Shown piece by piece: positions 22,746-33,289 of a stretch of 64,000 bases of DNA. The position numbers and the translations under genes were made by a program. Origin of the DNA: Hetaerina americana (lineage: Eukaryota > Arthropoda > Insecta > Odonata > Calopterygidae). The notes below the pieces were generated by a model, which saw nothing but the letters and a program-made list of their open reading frames with translations, made no database searches and had not been told where the DNA came from. Where the stretch lies: NCBI GenBank assembly GCA_022747635.1, contig JAKTNV010000178.1, positions 396,001 through 460,000 of the forward strand, in the 5' to 3' direction. Positions within the stretch are counted from its first letter, which is position 1; each line of letters begins with the position of its first letter.

Positions 22746-22950
22746 GGATTTAAGCCTTATGAGGAGGAATTTGGACCGTAGCGAATTAATAAAAAAATGT
22801 GCAATAATTATCGAGAGGAAAATTGCTACTATGCGTTCTTTATAACATATGTTCGTATTGCACCACGTCACGCCAGACACTACTCAATTTTTTTTAAATG
22901 TGTAATTTTCTACGAGGTATAAAGGATATTGCAATCGTTTAACTTTCATT
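22746..22950. repeat. Dispersed repeat, copy 1
   Basis: Starts GGATTTAAGCCTTATGAGGA and ends near GATATTGCAATCGTT. A related copy in the same orientation lies at 25840-26089. I cannot assign it to a transposon class: no coding motif, tRNA head or inverted ends were seen. Confidence 0.7.
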
Positions 22951-23034
22951 ACGAAAGTGAAATGTCATGGTGGGTGACTTCTGAAGTACGTAGAATAGGG
23001 GTCAAAAGGAGGATTTAATTAGAAAAGATTGCGA

Positions 23035-23285
23035 AATTATAGTGGGGGAAAGTAATAGGATGTATTCCGAAGCAAGACAGTTTACTTAAGGGCCATAATG
23101 GAGGGGATCATAGAAGGGAAGATCTGCAGAGGAAGGGTCAAGGACGAAACACGAGAAGCAAGCGATGGAAAGCGTCACGCAAGGAACTATGACTAGTGGT
23201 TGACGGTTGGGAACGTGATAGCTAAGGGGGGTCTGCTACAAACCAATGCCAAGACTGATGATCGCTGTTGGCCAGATTACTCTTC
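23035..23285 (+). mobile_element. LINE C-terminal tail remnant, unclassified
   Basis: A frame reading AIMEGIIEGKICRGR followed by frames with stops resembles the I.EG.I.GK..RGR tail common in the last part of insect LINE ORF2 proteins. It is not clearly LINE-alpha. The 5' part is missing. Confidence 0.45.
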
Positions 23286-23424
23286 GCATAATTTTAAGCT
23301 AATTAGTGATGACGCATAACGATGACGTTTACAAACGCAGCATCAGTGGAGTTTTCGTTGATTAGCTAACTTATTTTTTATACTAGAGACAATCTTCGTC
23401 TAGGATATAAACCAAGCGATCTTC

Positions 23425-23480
23425 TTCAATGTTGTCATGGGGAAACATGTGGCAGGCGTTGTCAGGACATCATCAATTAC
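23425..23480 (-). mobile_element. LINE-beta 3' tag fragment
   Basis: AACATGTGGCAGGCGTTGTC AGGACATCATC matches the tag piece at 14830 (GTGGCAGGGGCTGTTAGGAC ATCATC). Only the tag is present. Confidence 0.4.
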
Positions 23481-23487
23481 CATCTTT

Positions 23488-23536
23488 CGCATCGTATTTC
23501 GAATCAATCCATCGCATTAATTCGAAATACGATGCG
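23488..23536. repeat. 17-bp inverted repeat, 15-nt loop
   Basis: CGCATCGTATTTCGAAT at 23488-23504 and its exact reverse complement at 23520-23536. It follows a LINE-beta tag fragment directly. Confidence 0.8.
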
Positions 23537-23969
23537 GAAGATTTCAGATTTCAACTGAATTTCTTGATCATTGCTGATAGGGATGATAACCTTTCCCCTA
23601 ATTCGAATACGGATTTCGCCGGAGAGAAAAGAGTTTCTGAAAAATTACATGCCGCAGTCTAATGCATCCCTCTTTTGTTTTTCTCTGGATACTCTGGTTC
23701 AGTGATAAAACATTCTAAAAATATTCACTCACCAAGAGCAATAATTGTAAATCAGTCATTCAAACCGCATTTTAAAACATCAATGATTATATTAAAGCCT
23801 TCGCGGAAAAATTTTCATTAATAGCTAATTTTATTAAAAGTATTTAATATTTATCTCTTTATCACGCATCCATACAACTGAAAATATACTATGACAACAT
23901 TATGTAATTGAATGAAGGATAATCGTGAAGTGGCAAGTAAGGGGAACCACTTCACGAAACGAACAACCT

Positions 23970-24262
23970 TTGTGTATCTTTATTTATTTATGTACTTTGC
24001 AAGCGACCTCAAGGGTGTGCGGCAGGTGAATACACACCTGACTAATTTTTACCCGAGCATGACACTACCGCGGTCGGAAAATGTTATTATGATCCCTTAT
24101 TGTTCGTGGAAAAAATGACATCTTAGATCTGTCTGTTCTACTCTTAATCTCTGTCATTTTATTCACATGATCTCTCCTTCCGTTGTACGATGGGGGAAAT
24201 AATACATTTTCAACATCACTCCTAAAAAAACCTCCATCCAATTTATGCAAGAGCTTCAATCT
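23970..24262 (-). mobile_element. LINE-beta 3' end with C-terminal coding tail
   Basis: The minus frame 24259-24065 reads KLLHKLDGGFFRSDVENVLF ... FFPRTIRDHNN, the characteristic C-terminus of this CR1/L2-like family. Downstream on the same strand comes the 3' tag (plus strand GCAAGCGACCTCAAGGGTGT GCGGCAGG). The copy is 5'-truncated just before LLHKL. Confidence 0.75.
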
Positions 24263-24264
24263 TT

Positions 24265-25835
24265 AAACAGAGGCTGATAAATTTTGTCCTTTAACAAAAT
24301 CCTAGGTGATCACACGTCATGTCTATGAATAAATAGGCATGGCTTGCGTATTGCCTGATCAATTCACTAATTTCACAAAGACGGGAGGGATAAAAAATCC
24401 GTTTAAGAGTAAAAAAAAGGTGAAACTGAGTTTCTTTATAATATAAAGCATAATTACGGGTGTAAAAATTCGTTTCAGGCAATTTTTTGGGAACGTTCCG
24501 TATTTAAATGAACTCTACTTTGTAATTTTCAACGCCACATTTATTAAAGACGGATTCGACGGATGACTGTCATTATAAACGTAATGATAAGGCTATCCCT
24601 GATAATGACAGTCGTATTTAAGAGCCACGGTCGGTCTCTGAAAAAGATTTTGGGGTGGAAAATTAAAACGGAAAGGACCGTTTATTTTGACACAATGACA
24701 CATCCATATTAAGTAACAGTAATTTAAAACAAACTTGAAAAATATATATGGGGCAAAATCCCAAACCTAGTACTTTCTTCGCAATGTGAATAATTTACGA
24801 TCGCTAGAAATACATTTGATTCCACTGGTGTCCTTTCAATAACATTCATTCAAAAAAAATGTCCGTGAACCTAAGCCGACTACTCGAATTTTTCTCTGTA
24901 ATACGAAGTTTCTTTCAAAAAACGGCTTTTCTCAAATTTGAAGTGAACCTTTAGAAAGATCGTGGCCATTTCAACGTGAAACAAAAATGACAATATTTTA
25001 GGCAATATATTTCCTGGACGTTCGTGCATGAACCTTTGCATTTTAATATTACTATGAGAATGTATCAAAATTCTGAAATAAATTGTCCACAGAGACTTAA
25101 GTCGTCCTGTTTTTTTCTCGTATTCACAATTCCCATAATTCCCGTTAAATAAAAAAAATGTACGTATACTCACTCGGGGCGATTAATCTTTCCAGGTGAA
25201 AAATCACGCATGCCCAAATAATGCGAGACACTTATCTTTTAACTATCTTCCAGTCTTTATGTGTCAAGAGAGAGCTCTAGCGTCTAAAAATTCAGCCGCC
25301 GAGAGATCTGAGAAAGACAGACACCCGTATGAAAAGATTCAATATTTTTGAAGACGCATGATACAGCTCGCCAATTATGTACTGCAAATACAAAATTTCG
25401 ATTTTACCTCAACACGAGGTTTACTGGGATATTTTTTTTCTAATTCAAATGATAAAAATCTCATTCATATTCAACCGTACTCTCCTGGATGCCTATTACT
25501 TGCCATTGATAAAAATGGCTACAGCTATTTTTGAAATAAATGTAAAAAATGTAGGTTTTATCAGATGAGTGTAGAGCTCAAATGGTACTAATCTGTTTAC
25601 GGCGTGTGAAATCCACTCATTAGCAAGGTAATATGTGAAACCCAGGCTCCCCAGGCTGTAGCCCAGCGCCCTAACCAGTAAAAATAGGTCGAATAACAAA
25701 AATATATAGTTATTCGTCAATTCCTTAACAAATTCCACACAGAGGCGTTAGCATGTGCACGAACAATCGCAAGAGTAATCTGAAGTGTTGTTAAAATCGG
25801 AAGTATGTAAGGTTATTAGCCACACGTTAGTTAAC
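24265..25835. other. Unassigned AT-rich sequence
   Basis: No gene was recognised. The only structure seen is a 12-bp inverted repeat, GACTGTCATTAT at 24565-24576 and its complement at 24602-24613. Confidence 0.3.
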
Positions 25836-25839
25836 GGTT

Positions 25840-26089
25840 GGATTTAAGCCTCATGAGGAGGAATTTGGACCGTAGCGAATTAATAAAAAAATGTGCAATA
25901 GTAATCTTATTGTGCATATTGTAAGATGTGTAATATGTGCAATATTATAAGAGGAAAATTGCTACACTCCGTTCTTTATTACATATGTTCGAATTCCACC
26001 ACATCACGCCTGTTTCTTCACGCATCTTGTTAAAATGAGTAATTTTCTACGTGGTTTAAAGGATATTGCAATCGTTGACCTTACATTAC
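25840..26089. repeat. Dispersed repeat, copy 2
   Basis: Matches 22746-22950 in the same orientation from GGATTTAAGCCTCATGAGGA to GATATTGCAATCGTT. Relative to copy 1 it carries about 40 extra bases near 25900-25945, made of imperfect re-use of the local TGTGCAAT motif. Confidence 0.7.
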
Positions 26090-26369
26090 ATTTCTGAATT
26101 GGTTAAACAGAGACGTCATATAATCAGGCCTAAAATGTTTTTCCCCAGTCAAAAAAATCTTCCATTAAACATTAATCAAAATTCATAAATTGTTATCGAA
26201 TCAATTATTTGTAACCAATTATCTGCAATGTATGCGCGTTTTACAGACGCGACAGGGACAATTCAATACTAGAATTTGATCAGCAAATCAAAGGTTCCTT
26301 TCCCAAAATAATGATCGCGACGTTATTATCGGTAAAGATCAATGTCCTATTTATTGACTGGAACATATA

Positions 26370-26618
26370 CTATATAGTATTAAGACAAGGGGTAAAGACA
26401 AAGATATCTGCGAATCGCTATTGAATTCTATTACGTCGAACTCATTGAAGCAACTAGTCACTTCACCAACTAGGGGCGATAATATTCTTCATTTGTTAGC
26501 AACGAATATTCCCGTAAATATTTTATCAGTTACATACTGTGAAAATCGAACGTTATCATGGCGGTATTACCTTTTTCCGGTTTCTGAAAGAATATATTTG
26601 TCTCAATAGCGTCTTCAT
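26370..26618 (+). mobile_element. LINE-beta endonuclease-domain fragment
   Basis: A frame reading FNSITSNSLKQLVTSPTRGD NILHLLATN matches the endonuclease C-terminal block found in CR1/L2/Jockey-type LINEs (SNSLKQLV..PTR..NILDLLLTN). The SDH motif that should follow is lost. Confidence 0.7.
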
Positions 26619-26621
26619 TTC

Positions 26622-26835
26622 CTAACTAGGTGAAACGCATACGGGCAATATGTGGACAAGCTAACAAAAAATTAGGATTTATTAGAAGAGTACTAGGCAA
26701 ATGTGATGAAAAAGTCAAAGAGAAATGTTATCTGCCGCTTGTTAGGCGTCATTTAGAATACGCATTTGCTGTTTACATTTGCTGGTGTATTTTATTAAAG
26801 GCCAAATCAGGATATGGCTAGCGATCAGGCCCTGT
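26622..26835 (+). mobile_element. LINE-beta C-terminal RT fragment
   Basis: The frame reads ANKKLGFIRRVLGKCDEKVK then VRRHLEYAFAVY, the post-RT region of LINE-beta. It directly follows the endonuclease fragment, so the whole RT domain has been deleted between them, or two fragments lie next to each other by chance. Confidence 0.75.
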
Positions 26836-26839
26836 ATGT

Positions 26840-27645
26840 TGTTGTTAAGGCCCGGCTTTCTTTTAAATTTGTCGGTGGATTTTTCATACAGCGGCTCAAT
26901 TAGAAAATTACTTGTGATCAAACAATGAATATTGCTGCTGAGACCTGGCCTCAGGCGTCTGGTTAAGATGGATTCCCATCATGACAGCTCCTCTAATGTC
27001 CCCCTCGCAATTAGCTTTCCTCCTGTAAGGATTTTTCACAAATCCAAAGGATTTTCTGATAGCTCTGTCATTGGGATGGATGGAGAACAAGAAAGATACT
27101 ACCACATAATACACAAATGCTGCCGCCCTACAAGACAGCACCAACGATCTATCTCTCAGCTCACACGAGGTGTGCGTACACACACATTACTGTGCGAGGG
27201 GGAGAGGGGCATTTCGGAGGAATGAGCTCCCGTGCACCAACCGGCAACGTCGCTCCGCCCTGAGGATGAGCAGCGGCGAGGTGCTGCCCCGCTCTACGCC
27301 GGGAGATCCGTGGTTACGAACCCACCACCCCACACGTATAAACATAAACAAGCCTTGGTCCGTGGCAACGGGGACGTCTGGCGAATGCGCGGGCGGCTTT
27401 CTAGACCGTTTTGTCGGTTTTCAGTCGAGTCGGAGAGTGCGTTCCCCCTCGTTTCCCTCTGACGAATCCACCGTGGAAGGTTTCTTCCCAGAACATCGAT
27501 GACCGAGTCCTTCAAATCTTAACGTTCGGCCGCGTGACTAATTGATTTTCAGTTTTGATGCGAGATGGTAAAGATGTGATGACGCGACTATATGTATCAG
27601 GGGCAAAATGACGCAGGAAAATTTAATCGTGCATAGAGCCTCATT
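26840..27645. other. Unassigned; CpG-rich patch at about 27170-27500
   Basis: The patch has frequent CG dinucleotides and balanced base composition, unlike the AT-rich flanks. No protein was recognised in any frame. Confidence 0.25.
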
Positions 27646-27649
27646 TGCT

Positions 27650-28260
27650 GGGAACTATTCAAAATCAGTAAGAATCGCGGATGATCGGGAGTGTTTAGGC
27701 AGACAGCCAAAGGGTTACAAGACATTACTTAAAGCCTAACAGATTCCGTGCGATTGGTATCGGAAGAGAATTGATAAAAAAATGCAGGCAATAAGATTCT
27801 CAACGAACAGGAAGGTTAAGATAAACATAAAAAGGTTGGGAGGACTGGTAACAAGAACAGGTAAAACAGCTCACTGGGAAGTGTTTCGGATGAGCGTGGG
27901 CTTAGCGTTGGGGGCATGAAACGGATTTCGCTATGTGAAGAAGCGTTTACAAAGAGGCGGGAGTTGATGACAGGCACCTCGAGTTAAGACAATTGAGATG
28001 TGGGAGTGGAGAAGAAAGGAGAAGATAAAATGGATGTAAAGGAAAACCAGCGATTATGCTCAAGGCATGGTAAGAGGGAAAGAGAGACAGGTATCATGGG
28101 AAATGGTGGATGGCAGGACAGGTGGATGTAGGAGAAATTGAAAGATCATTAGACGCTGAAGGCGGTGACTCGATGGGAGAATTCGAGGAAACAGTCGCAA
28201 GTCCAGTAGTGTGTAGTGCCAAGGCCCATTAAAAACCTACCCTAGGTCAGTAGAATAGAG
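27650..28260 (+). mobile_element. LINE-alpha 3' portion, decayed
   Basis: The plus strand follows LINE-alpha from the SVRFADDQALVCQ equivalent (CAGTAAGAATCGCGGATGAT) through the cysteine-rich SELEIQCDRYGM region, the RRRELMTG equivalent (GGCGGGAGTTGATGACAGGC) and the tail, ending with a degraded 3' signature (AAAAACCTACCCTAGGTCAG). Many frameshifts. Confidence 0.7.
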
Positions 28261-28264
28261 CTTA

Positions 28265-29040
28265 TCATTATGCAAAGGCAACTGATGGCATTTTATCTAA
28301 ACAATTATTCAGGCAGAAAATAAAGTATTTCATTTAATTTCGGATGCATGAAACTACCGCATTTAAACACATATTTAAAGAAATAAAAATAAGACTGCAA
28401 CCCAATTCCTTGAATTTAATATTTTTAGCAGATGTTACTTCATTGAGATATAAAAAATACCATGTACTTTACTATTTTAACAAATTATGCAAGGCCATAG
28501 AGCATTAAACAGGGCCGCTTGCTTCCGTTGAAGAAGAACGAAGACGGATGATGGAGTATGGCGTGATGGAGTCCATCACACTTAGTAACATCACATCAAG
28601 TAAAGTAAATGTTATTTCTGCGTCTTCATTCAATTTTTTATGCGGCTGGTGAACTTATTGGATGCGCACCGATAATGGATGCAATTTTTCGGCACTTCGG
28701 AGGCAACGAAATAAAATTGAAAATTTTTAAAATTTACTCAACAGAAGAGATCGATGGGCGCTTGAAATGCAAACGTAATTGTTCCCGCGCCAATGAAACC
28801 CAAGCCGTATTTTGAACAATCACTCCTCATTATCAAACACGACGCCTATCTTTCAACTATGTCCGATTGCACGTGGGAGTTACGGTTTGGAAAAGAACAA
28901 ATATTCAAAGTGGATAATCATTTCAGCCGAGACAAGTAAGGGCATTTAATATGTCCCCAATTTCCAAGAGAGCGATCAGTAAAACGATGCCTTGAGGATG
29001 ACGGATACCGTTCTAGTTCCCGCGCATGACATTGAACCCT
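28265..29040. other. Unassigned AT-rich sequence
   Basis: No gene or repeat was recognised. Confidence 0.3.
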
Positions 29041-29047
29041 AGACAAA

Positions 29048-29168
29048 GTCGGAGAATCTGCGCGAATTTTTTCCTACTTCGAACTGTTCCTATTTGGTAC
29101 TAATAATTATTAGTACCAAATAGGTATAACAGTTCGAAGTAGGAAAAAATTCGCGCAGATTCCCCGAC
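29048..29168. repeat. Large near-perfect hairpin (arms about 58 bp)
   Basis: The left arm begins GTCGGAGAATCTGCGCGAAT and the right arm ends with its complement; the centre is TACTAATAATTATTAGTA. One 3-nt insertion (TAT) and a few single-base differences interrupt the arms. The symmetry weakly continues outward for another 20 bp (CATGACATTGAA versus TTTCATGTCG). Confidence 0.85.
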
Positions 29169-29511
29169 TTCCCCGAAGTTTCATGTCGTTTACTCCGGTT
29201 GTCATCAAATAAAGTCGAGGCCATAAAATGAAGTCAACAGTAAGTCGCCCAGAATTTTTTACCACGCGATGAAGGAATCGTTTTCAATAACGATATTGGA
29301 AAATAGCAGGAAAAAAAAGGTTTTTTAAATTTTACACATGCCTTTCTTCTGGACCGTAGATTTTTCTATGCCAATTCATCATCAGAAATTAAAAAATCAA
29401 ACAAAATATAACCACTTTATCTATTCGAAAACCACTTTGCACGGTCTCATTGAAATTATTCTCGGTTTCCGTTGGGGAACATCTGATTCCAATCTCTAAA
29501 TGGGGCGCCAT

Positions 29512-29728
29512 GTTGAGAGTACTCGAAGTTAAGTACGCCGTCCGTTGGATGGGATGCAATAATCTGACATTTTGGGGCTATTCGTCAAGAATAGGCTAAC
29601 ACCTGATTTCGCAAAACCCTTACGCTTTTCCTGAATCCTAATCCTGAATCCTACCTCTATTTAATTACCCATCTATCCCTAATGGCGAAAATGACCTCAA
29701 CGGTCGGTCGCCTTCAATAATAACCACG
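29512..29728 (+). mobile_element. SINE-B, 5'-truncated, diverged
   Basis: AAGTACGCCGTCCGTTGGAT, then TAATGGCGAAAATGACCTCA and GTCGGTCGCCTTC, match the body of SINE-B at 55722-56030. The tRNA-like head is absent. Confidence 0.65.
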
Positions 29729-29746
29729 ACTGATATACTGTAATTT

Positions 29747-29916
29747 TTCACACTGTTTTCAACATTAATCGACCATGATTAGGACAACTTGTGTCATTAT
29801 CTCGAAAAATTGATCACAATTAACCTTAATTATTGCACGTTAATAATAATCAATTATCCTTGATAATAATTAAAGTTATCCAAATCATGGTCTATTAATA
29901 TTGAAAATAGTGTGAA
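29747..29916. mobile_element. Small TIR element (MITE-like, 170 bp)
   Basis: Ends are 34-bp inverted repeats with about three mismatches, starting TTCACACTGTTTTCAACATT on the left; the interior is AT-rich and non-coding. Length, terminal repeats and lack of coding fit a MITE. A clear target duplication could not be fixed, so the superfamily is unassigned. Confidence 0.55.
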
Positions 29917-30182
29917 ATTTGCAGAAAAGATTCTAGTAATGTGGACCCTTGAATCAAATTTTTCAGAGGTGGAACTATTACGACCGAAGCATGGCGTCTG
30001 GCTATAGTAAGAAATGCCGTGCCTCCATCACGTTTTCAACAGCTATAAAAAAACGGCGGCGATTTAACCTTGGGCGTCTCTCGAAGCTACAAGTCGATTT
30101 GCAAGTCCTCTGAACAGGGTCGTCAGCAGACTACGCACCTGCAAAGCACAAGGGCTTATTAACTGGCTCGTAGCTTTGAGTA

Positions 30183-30390
30183 TTGGGCCTCTGAAGGGTT
30201 GAGGGTTAGCTTACCGACTGGAGCATCCACGTTCGTATGACGCCTGTGGGCATCCACTCCACCCAAACTGTTATTATTTTCGACTAACCAGACCTTCCTG
30301 AGAAATCGAAGGCAGGACAGGGAGAGGAACTGTCCCTATAGTCCTTTTCATGGTGTAAGGATATCACATGTCGCATCGGTATTAGTACGA
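30183..30390 (+). mobile_element. SINE-A, diverged
   Basis: Head region TTAGCTTACCGACTGGAGCA, ATGACGCCTGTGGGCATCCA, then ACCTTCCTGAGAAATCGAAG GCAGGACAGGGA in SINE-A order. The 3' end is lost. Confidence 0.6.
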
Positions 30391-30539
30391 GAACATCTGC
30401 ACCTACAGTGACCAGATTGAAAAGTTGGTTTTTGAGGTACAGTGGTCAGATTTTGGGGCATTTAGAGATTTGCAATCCCAAATATAAATTTAGAAAAAAT
30501 ATAATCAAACTATATTAACTTAACACGCTGATACCCAGT

Positions 30540-30800
30540 TTGGGTAGGGCGCAGGATCACTAACCGGAGGACCCAGGTTCAACTCTGGGTGATGCCTGTG
30601 GGTACTCTCAGTTTCACTCAAGCTGTCGTTTTTCGGGTATTAGATCTTATCGAGAAACCCGGGCAGCACGGGGAAAGGAGCTGGCCCCCTCAATACAAAG
30701 AGGATTCATTTCATAATCAGTTGGGCGTCGGACTAGGTCGGCTCTACCCTCACCCATCAACCTGACCTTCGGGTTGAATACTGTGGTTTGGTTAATATAA
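30540..30800 (+). mobile_element. SINE-A, full-length
   Basis: Head GGGTAGGGCGCAGGATCACT, B-box AGGTTCAACTC, body GATCTTATCGAGAAACCCGG, and a well-kept 3' end, ACCTTCGGGTTGAATACTGT. It is 150 bp downstream of another SINE-A in the same orientation. Confidence 0.75.
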
Positions 30801-31044
30801 ATCATTTCTAGAGAGAATATGTGTAACTTGCTCAAAGTTTCTGAATTCCGATGAATACCACGTATTCAGCTGGTTGTCTTGTCGTTTTTATCATTTTAGG
30901 AATGTCTACCTACCCAACTCGCAGTTAAGGGATTTCTTCTTTTTTATAGCAAATCTTTACTTGACCAAAGACAAGTATAACAAAAACCGGTACACAGGGC
31001 ACGCCAGATATGATCTCGGACAGTATACATCTTTTAAATTTACA

Positions 31045-31185
31045 CAATACTCCGCGAGCCGCCGCAAGGGTGTGTATTGGGGCATCAGCCATGCATGCAG
31101 ATATATTATCTACATCTGCATCAATATCCTGCAAACAACCAAAACGGTGTGTGGCAGGGGGTGCAGCACCAAGAGGAAAGAGTAA
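31045..31185 (-). mobile_element. LINE-beta 3' tags, two pieces
   Basis: Plus-strand CCGCGAGCCGCCGCAAGGGT GTGTATTGGGGC and, after CTACATCTGCATCAATATCC TGCAA, a second GGTGTGTGGCAGGGGGTG. These are two 3' termini or a duplicated terminus of LINE-beta, reading leftward. Confidence 0.5.
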
Positions 31186-31189
31186 GGGA

Positions 31190-31560
31190 TGAGGTGGTTA
31201 GGGTTTTTCAAATGGATGGGGAAAGGTGGGGGGTATTACTCTATACGTGCATTTGAATATATGTTAGGAATAATAAAAAAACAACATTCGTGCGCATATA
31301 AGCCAATATGATTCATACATTAATAGGTGTGCTTGATTACTAATTAAATATTTAGTGATTTTTATGAGTACTTGAATCTGTCTGTAACGATTTCTTTCTA
31401 TCTTTTATTTTATTTCGGTAGTCTAATCTACATACATATATATTTTTGTGTCATTATCATTACCTAGGTGTCGCAAGAAAACTCTGTTATCTCTCTCTCT
31501 CTGAATATGGCGTACTACAGGAAAATGTGATAAGTTCACAGTTGCATCTCATATAAAAAA
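31190..31560. other. Unassigned AT-rich sequence
   Basis: Nothing recognisable apart from a short (CT)n run at 31493-31502. Confidence 0.3.
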
Positions 31561-31561
31561 A

Positions 31562-31826
31562 CCATAAATACAGTAATCAACCCGAAGGTCGGTTTAGTAG
31601 GTGATGGTAGAGTTCACCCAGTACTAAGCCCTATACGGCGTGTGAAATTCACACATCAGGGTAGGGGAGCCGGTTCCTTTCCCTGTACCGGTTATGGTTT
31701 CCCAGGAAGACCTGGAGCCCGAAAAATCACTTTAGCTTGGGTGGAGCTGCAGGTGCCCAGAGTGCCTTGCCCAGAAATCGAACCCGGGACCCTCCGGTCA
31801 GCAGTCCAACGCTCTACCCACGCATC
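31562..31826 (-). mobile_element. SINE-A, full-length, well preserved
   Basis: On the minus strand: head GGGTAGAGCGTTGGACTGCT, B-box CGGGTTCGATTTC, body GGCTCCAGGTCTTCCTGGGA, and 3' end AAACCGACCTTCGGGTTGAT followed by a CTGTATTTATGG tail. Confidence 0.85.
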
Positions 31827-31829
31827 TCA

Positions 31830-32690
31830 AATACTTTTATATTTTTATTTTCTAATAATGAGTAGATTTTTCAGTGAAGAAGACGGAAGGCAGACTTTTA
31901 CGCCAAAAACGACCAAATAACTACAATTTTCAACAAGTTGACGAATTTATTTTCCACCAGATTTCGATGTACGGCATAATACGTATGTATTTCGTAACAG
32001 TAAATCACCTGAAGATGATATATTACACATAAACCTCTAAGGAATGAATTTTAGACAATTAGTGGAAATGTTAATTCTTAGGGCATTATTAATATGCTCC
32101 GATTCAATTAAGCCTGAAACTACGCAATTCGTTAATTGTATTTCTCCATTTTGGATATTTTTAAATGTTTTTTTTATATTTTTAATTCTCTAAAAAAGGG
32201 GATATTGACGCCCCGTAATGGGACGCTTTTAAGTGCCCTTGACCGCTCCAAGAAGAACCACACTTCGCGCCGATGACTGAGCATTGGATACGCGCAGTTT
32301 CAATACCGCGTTTACTACGTACATGCATTTCCTACGCAATATACCCGGTGATGGTTGACACCTGAACGCTTTATCATATGAAAACATCAAACTCTCCCGT
32401 TTCAAACGCATTTTCCTTCCTTCGAGTCAGTGTGGAGAGGTTGTGCTAGGGGAATAAAAATTCCTATGTGAAACACTTACAGACAAATTTAATACGACGT
32501 AATATACATTAGAATGGGTGAATGAACTAATAATAGTTGTGCAATGACTGCCACACGCCCTAACGGTATTTAGTGTAGTATTTGTTAGTTAGATTTGGTT
32601 TTTTATTGTATTAACGTAAATTAGGTCTTATATACATACATATGAATATATATGTATGAATACACACACATATATACATATATAGCTATC
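31830..32690. other. Unassigned AT-rich sequence
   Basis: No gene or repeat family was recognised. Confidence 0.3.
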
Positions 32691-32692
32691 AA

Positions 32693-32733
<41 letters not shown>

Positions 32734-32742
32734 AAATATCTT
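32693..32742. repeat. (TA)n microsatellite
   Basis: About 45 bp of TA repeats with one interruption, left of the first hammerhead-like hairpin. Confidence 0.95.
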
Positions 32743-32780
32743 CGAAATGGAACGCTCATCGGCGACACACAAATATATAA

Positions 32781-32977
32781 AAACACAGATGTAGATTTTT
32801 AGAATATAGAGACACAAAGAAAGGACACTCACAATTTGTTATTTTACGTTTCGACAGCACGGCTGTCGTCTTCAGAATCATATCTGAAGACGACAGCCGT
32901 GCTGTCGAAACGTAAAATAACAAATTGTGAGTGTCCTTTCTTTGTGTCTCTATATTCTAAAAATCTACATCTGTGTT

Positions 32978-32978
<1 letters not shown>
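32781..32978. mobile_element. Head-to-head hairpin with hammerhead-like cores, 96-bp arms
   Basis: Arms 32781-32876 and 32883-32978 are reverse complements with a 6-nt centre (ATCATA). In the right arm, read rightward: CTGAAGA (32884-32890), one C, a 6-bp stem GACAGC/GCTGTC with loop CGT, GAAAC, then GTA, then a tail containing GTGAGTGTCCTTTC and a (TA)n run. The left arm is the mirror. Penelope-like elements carry such cores, and the topology copies the large pair at 17.4-21.3 kb in miniature. No protein is encoded. Confidence 0.65.

Positions 32979-33053
<75 letters not shown>
32979..33053. repeat. (TA)n microsatellite
   Basis: About 75 bp, joined directly to the 3' tail of the right hairpin arm. 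Confidence 0.95.
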
Positions 33054-33056
<3 letters not shown>

Positions 33057-33103
33057 CGATTATACGGAAACACACGAGCAGTATGATATTGGGACGGTAC
33101 AAC

Positions 33104-33283
33104 AGAACACAAATAAAATAGATAACACTTAAAAGGACACTCACACGGTAAATTGTTTAAGCTTTCGGCCTTCCCCGAGGCCTTCTTCAAGTAAGACTGA
33201 AGAAGGCCTCGTAGAAGGCCGAAAGTTTAAACAATTTACCGTGTGAGTGTCCTTTTAAGGGTTATCTATTTTATTTGTGTTCT
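33104..33283. mobile_element. Second head-to-head hairpin with hammerhead-like cores, 86-bp arms
   Basis: Arms 33104-33189 and 33198-33283 are near-complements with an 8-nt centre. The right arm holds CTGAAGA (33197-33203), one A, GGCC/GGCC stem, GAAAG, then a tail with GTGAGTGTCCTTTTAAGG and a TA run. The sequence differs from the first hairpin, but the architecture and the GTGTGAGTGTCC tail are the same. Confidence 0.6.
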
Positions 33284-33289
33284 ATTATA

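Noticed and set aside
31642..31920. 92-codon frame containing [20 protein letters not shown]
   Set aside because: It is the SINE-A body read as protein; similar frames arise at 44673-44882 and 59628-59828 for the same reason.
32693..33053. TA-rich tracts as a replication origin or telomeric repeat
   Set aside because: Pure dinucleotide microsatellites; no telomere motif (TTAGG-type) array is present.
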